This document shows, piece by piece, positions 62,673 to 64,000 of a DNA stretch of 64,000 bases. Source of the DNA: Macrotrachela quadricornifera. Its lineage: Eukaryota; Rotifera; Eurotatoria; Philodinida; Philodinidae. The notes under the pieces are model-generated. The model had not been told where the DNA came from and searched no databases. It worked only from the letters and a program-made list of their open reading frames with translations. The DNA is taken from positions 107,868-171,867 of the forward strand of contig JAJEKB010020275.1 in NCBI GenBank assembly GCA_022393335.1, given 5' to 3'. Position 1 is the stretch's first letter. The number at the start of each line of letters is the position of its first letter. The position numbers were made by a program, and so were the translations under genes.

Positions 62673-64000
62673 ATAATATATTTAAATATTTAACACTATT
62701 AATAGAAAAGAAAAACAAAAAAATTGACTTTAATTTATATACTTTTCTAATTTTAACACATATAATCATCTTTTTGGTTTTATAACATTTATTCAGAGGA
62801 TCGGTCATCATTAAATTTATGAAACAGTAAATAGCTGTGTTAGTTACGGAATTTTTAAAGGAAAATGATTATTGCAGAAAAGGATCTTTTTCAAACAAAA
62901 CTGAATCTGAAATATGTCATGAAAATAAACAAGAAGAGAATTTCCAGAAGGCTAGTATATTTACACCACAAAGTGCATGAACTAAAAGATAGAAAAATTA
63001 GTCTTCCATTCATTTCTCGAAATTGAATGTTATGTACTATCCCAAAAAAAGAATTTTTTTTCACGAAAATACCGCTATGATTACAAATAGAATAAAAGAT
63101 AAATTTTGATGAGAGGTTAAGAAATCGATTGATCTTTAGGAATGAATAATAGTTGAAAAGGTTTTTTGCTGTCTAATTTTAATAATTTCCAGCAATTAAT
63201 AGATTACAGACTTGGAAAGTATGCTATCATGGATGTGAGATCGAATTAGACGCGAAATAAAAGTTGAGAATGTAGCAAATTCACTGTTGTCGCGTGTAAC
63301 TTTATGAATTATAAAAATTCAACAAAACTTTGCTACGCTTATTAATTTTATATCATAGTTAAATTGCTTTCTTCTCCATAATAGCACTTTTTATCACGTT
63401 TATGATTCATCAATTCCTCGAAATCATCTGCAAAGAGTCCCTGTAGTCCTTGTTAATACATATGAATCTAGTGTAGGAGAGTCTTTAAGAATTTATCATT
63501 TGCTTTATTTGAAAACATAGTGATATTCCCGTGAAACTATATTACTTTTATCTAGGATATCGATAAAAATAAAAAAACTACGTTCATTATAAAATTGGTA
63601 TTTGATTCTATTTCCTCTAATCTAGTTTTTCTCGAAATAAATTGCAAGTATATGCAGTGAAATGTTAATTTACATCGCTTTTACGCACATTTCTATTTCG
63701 AAAAGAACTCTTCAACAAGTATATTTCTCTGAAGTTGAGTTGCCACAAGCATAATCTTCATATTCATTCTACTTTATAAGTAATCAGAGCGTTTTATTCA
63801 CTGCATCAAGTGTATAAGATACAACCAGTAGTCTCGATAATCTTCGACAATTATATAAGATCGTATGAAAATCGTATACGAACTGCTAAAATTTCATATG
63901 TCAAGCTTCAAGTCACTCAGGTGGAAACATCAGACATCAGATTGAACAAGATCTTACAAATACAAGGTTTTTTGTAGGATCTTGTTATAAGATCCGATAG
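62673..64000. other. Region upstream of MAM copy 2
   Basis: The first 150 bp are the proximal upstream region shared with copy 1 (AT-rich, no clear TATA box). The remainder is AT-rich without a supported gene, ending in an inverted repeat at 63945-63986. Confidence 0.45.
63945..63986. repeat. Short inverted repeat at window end
   Basis: AACAAGATCTTACAAA (63945-63960) faces TTTTGTAGGATCTTGTT (63970-63986), one mismatch, 9-nt loop. Similar GTAGGATC blocks occur at about 3950. It may be the end of an element continuing outside the window. Confidence 0.5.

Overview
This is AT-rich animal nuclear DNA. The genes have many short introns (often 50-60 bp, GT-AG), one gene is a clear 27-exon orthologue of the metazoan ubiquitin ligase HECTD1, and there are MAM-domain and F-box genes between many DNA transposon relics. 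The gene style and repeat load suggest a rotifer, most likely bdelloid; that species guess is inference. No rRNA, tRNA or CRISPR was recognised. A 10-base run of N lies at 55593-55602.

Left third (1-22 kb), repeat-dominated. It starts in a foldback repeat. A small secreted-peptide gene on the minus strand (399-665) has its own TATA box. A 70-bp tandem repeat split by a foldback follows, then a decayed LINE endonuclease (5258-6176). A 1.37-kb element with CACTG ends (6180-7553) is built almost wholly of a 51-bp repeat that reads nearly the same peptide on both strands. A 7.2-kb unit (8122-15359) has matching inverted ends, paired subterminal repeats, a CACTA-like transposase remnant and three nested foldbacks. 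A broken membrane-protein gene (16217-17460), a tract of three related repeats and a 35-bp minisatellite complete this part.

Middle (23-50 kb), gene-dense. Plus strand: an unrecognised 668-aa protein (23081-26200) and a four-helix membrane protein (27679-28289). Minus strand: an 811-aa transposase-derived-looking protein (28819-32744), a zinc-finger/coiled-coil protein (33389-34516), HECTD1 (35664-47097, 2337 aa, all 26 splice phases consistent, no MIB domain found) and an F-box protein (48384-50110).

Right part (50-64 kb). After about 4.9 kb without a gene come two head-to-tail minus-strand copies of a MAM-domain surface protein gene (54969-57479 and 59637-62672). Their first eight exons have identical lengths. 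The upstream copy carries an 861-bp insertion flanked by TA in one intron and a stop codon at the start of its cytoplasmic tail; the other copy has an expanded Thr-rich mucin-like stalk.

HECTD1 and the F-box protein are both ubiquitin-system components. The other genes share no evident pathway, and animal gene order gives no operon-type evidence.
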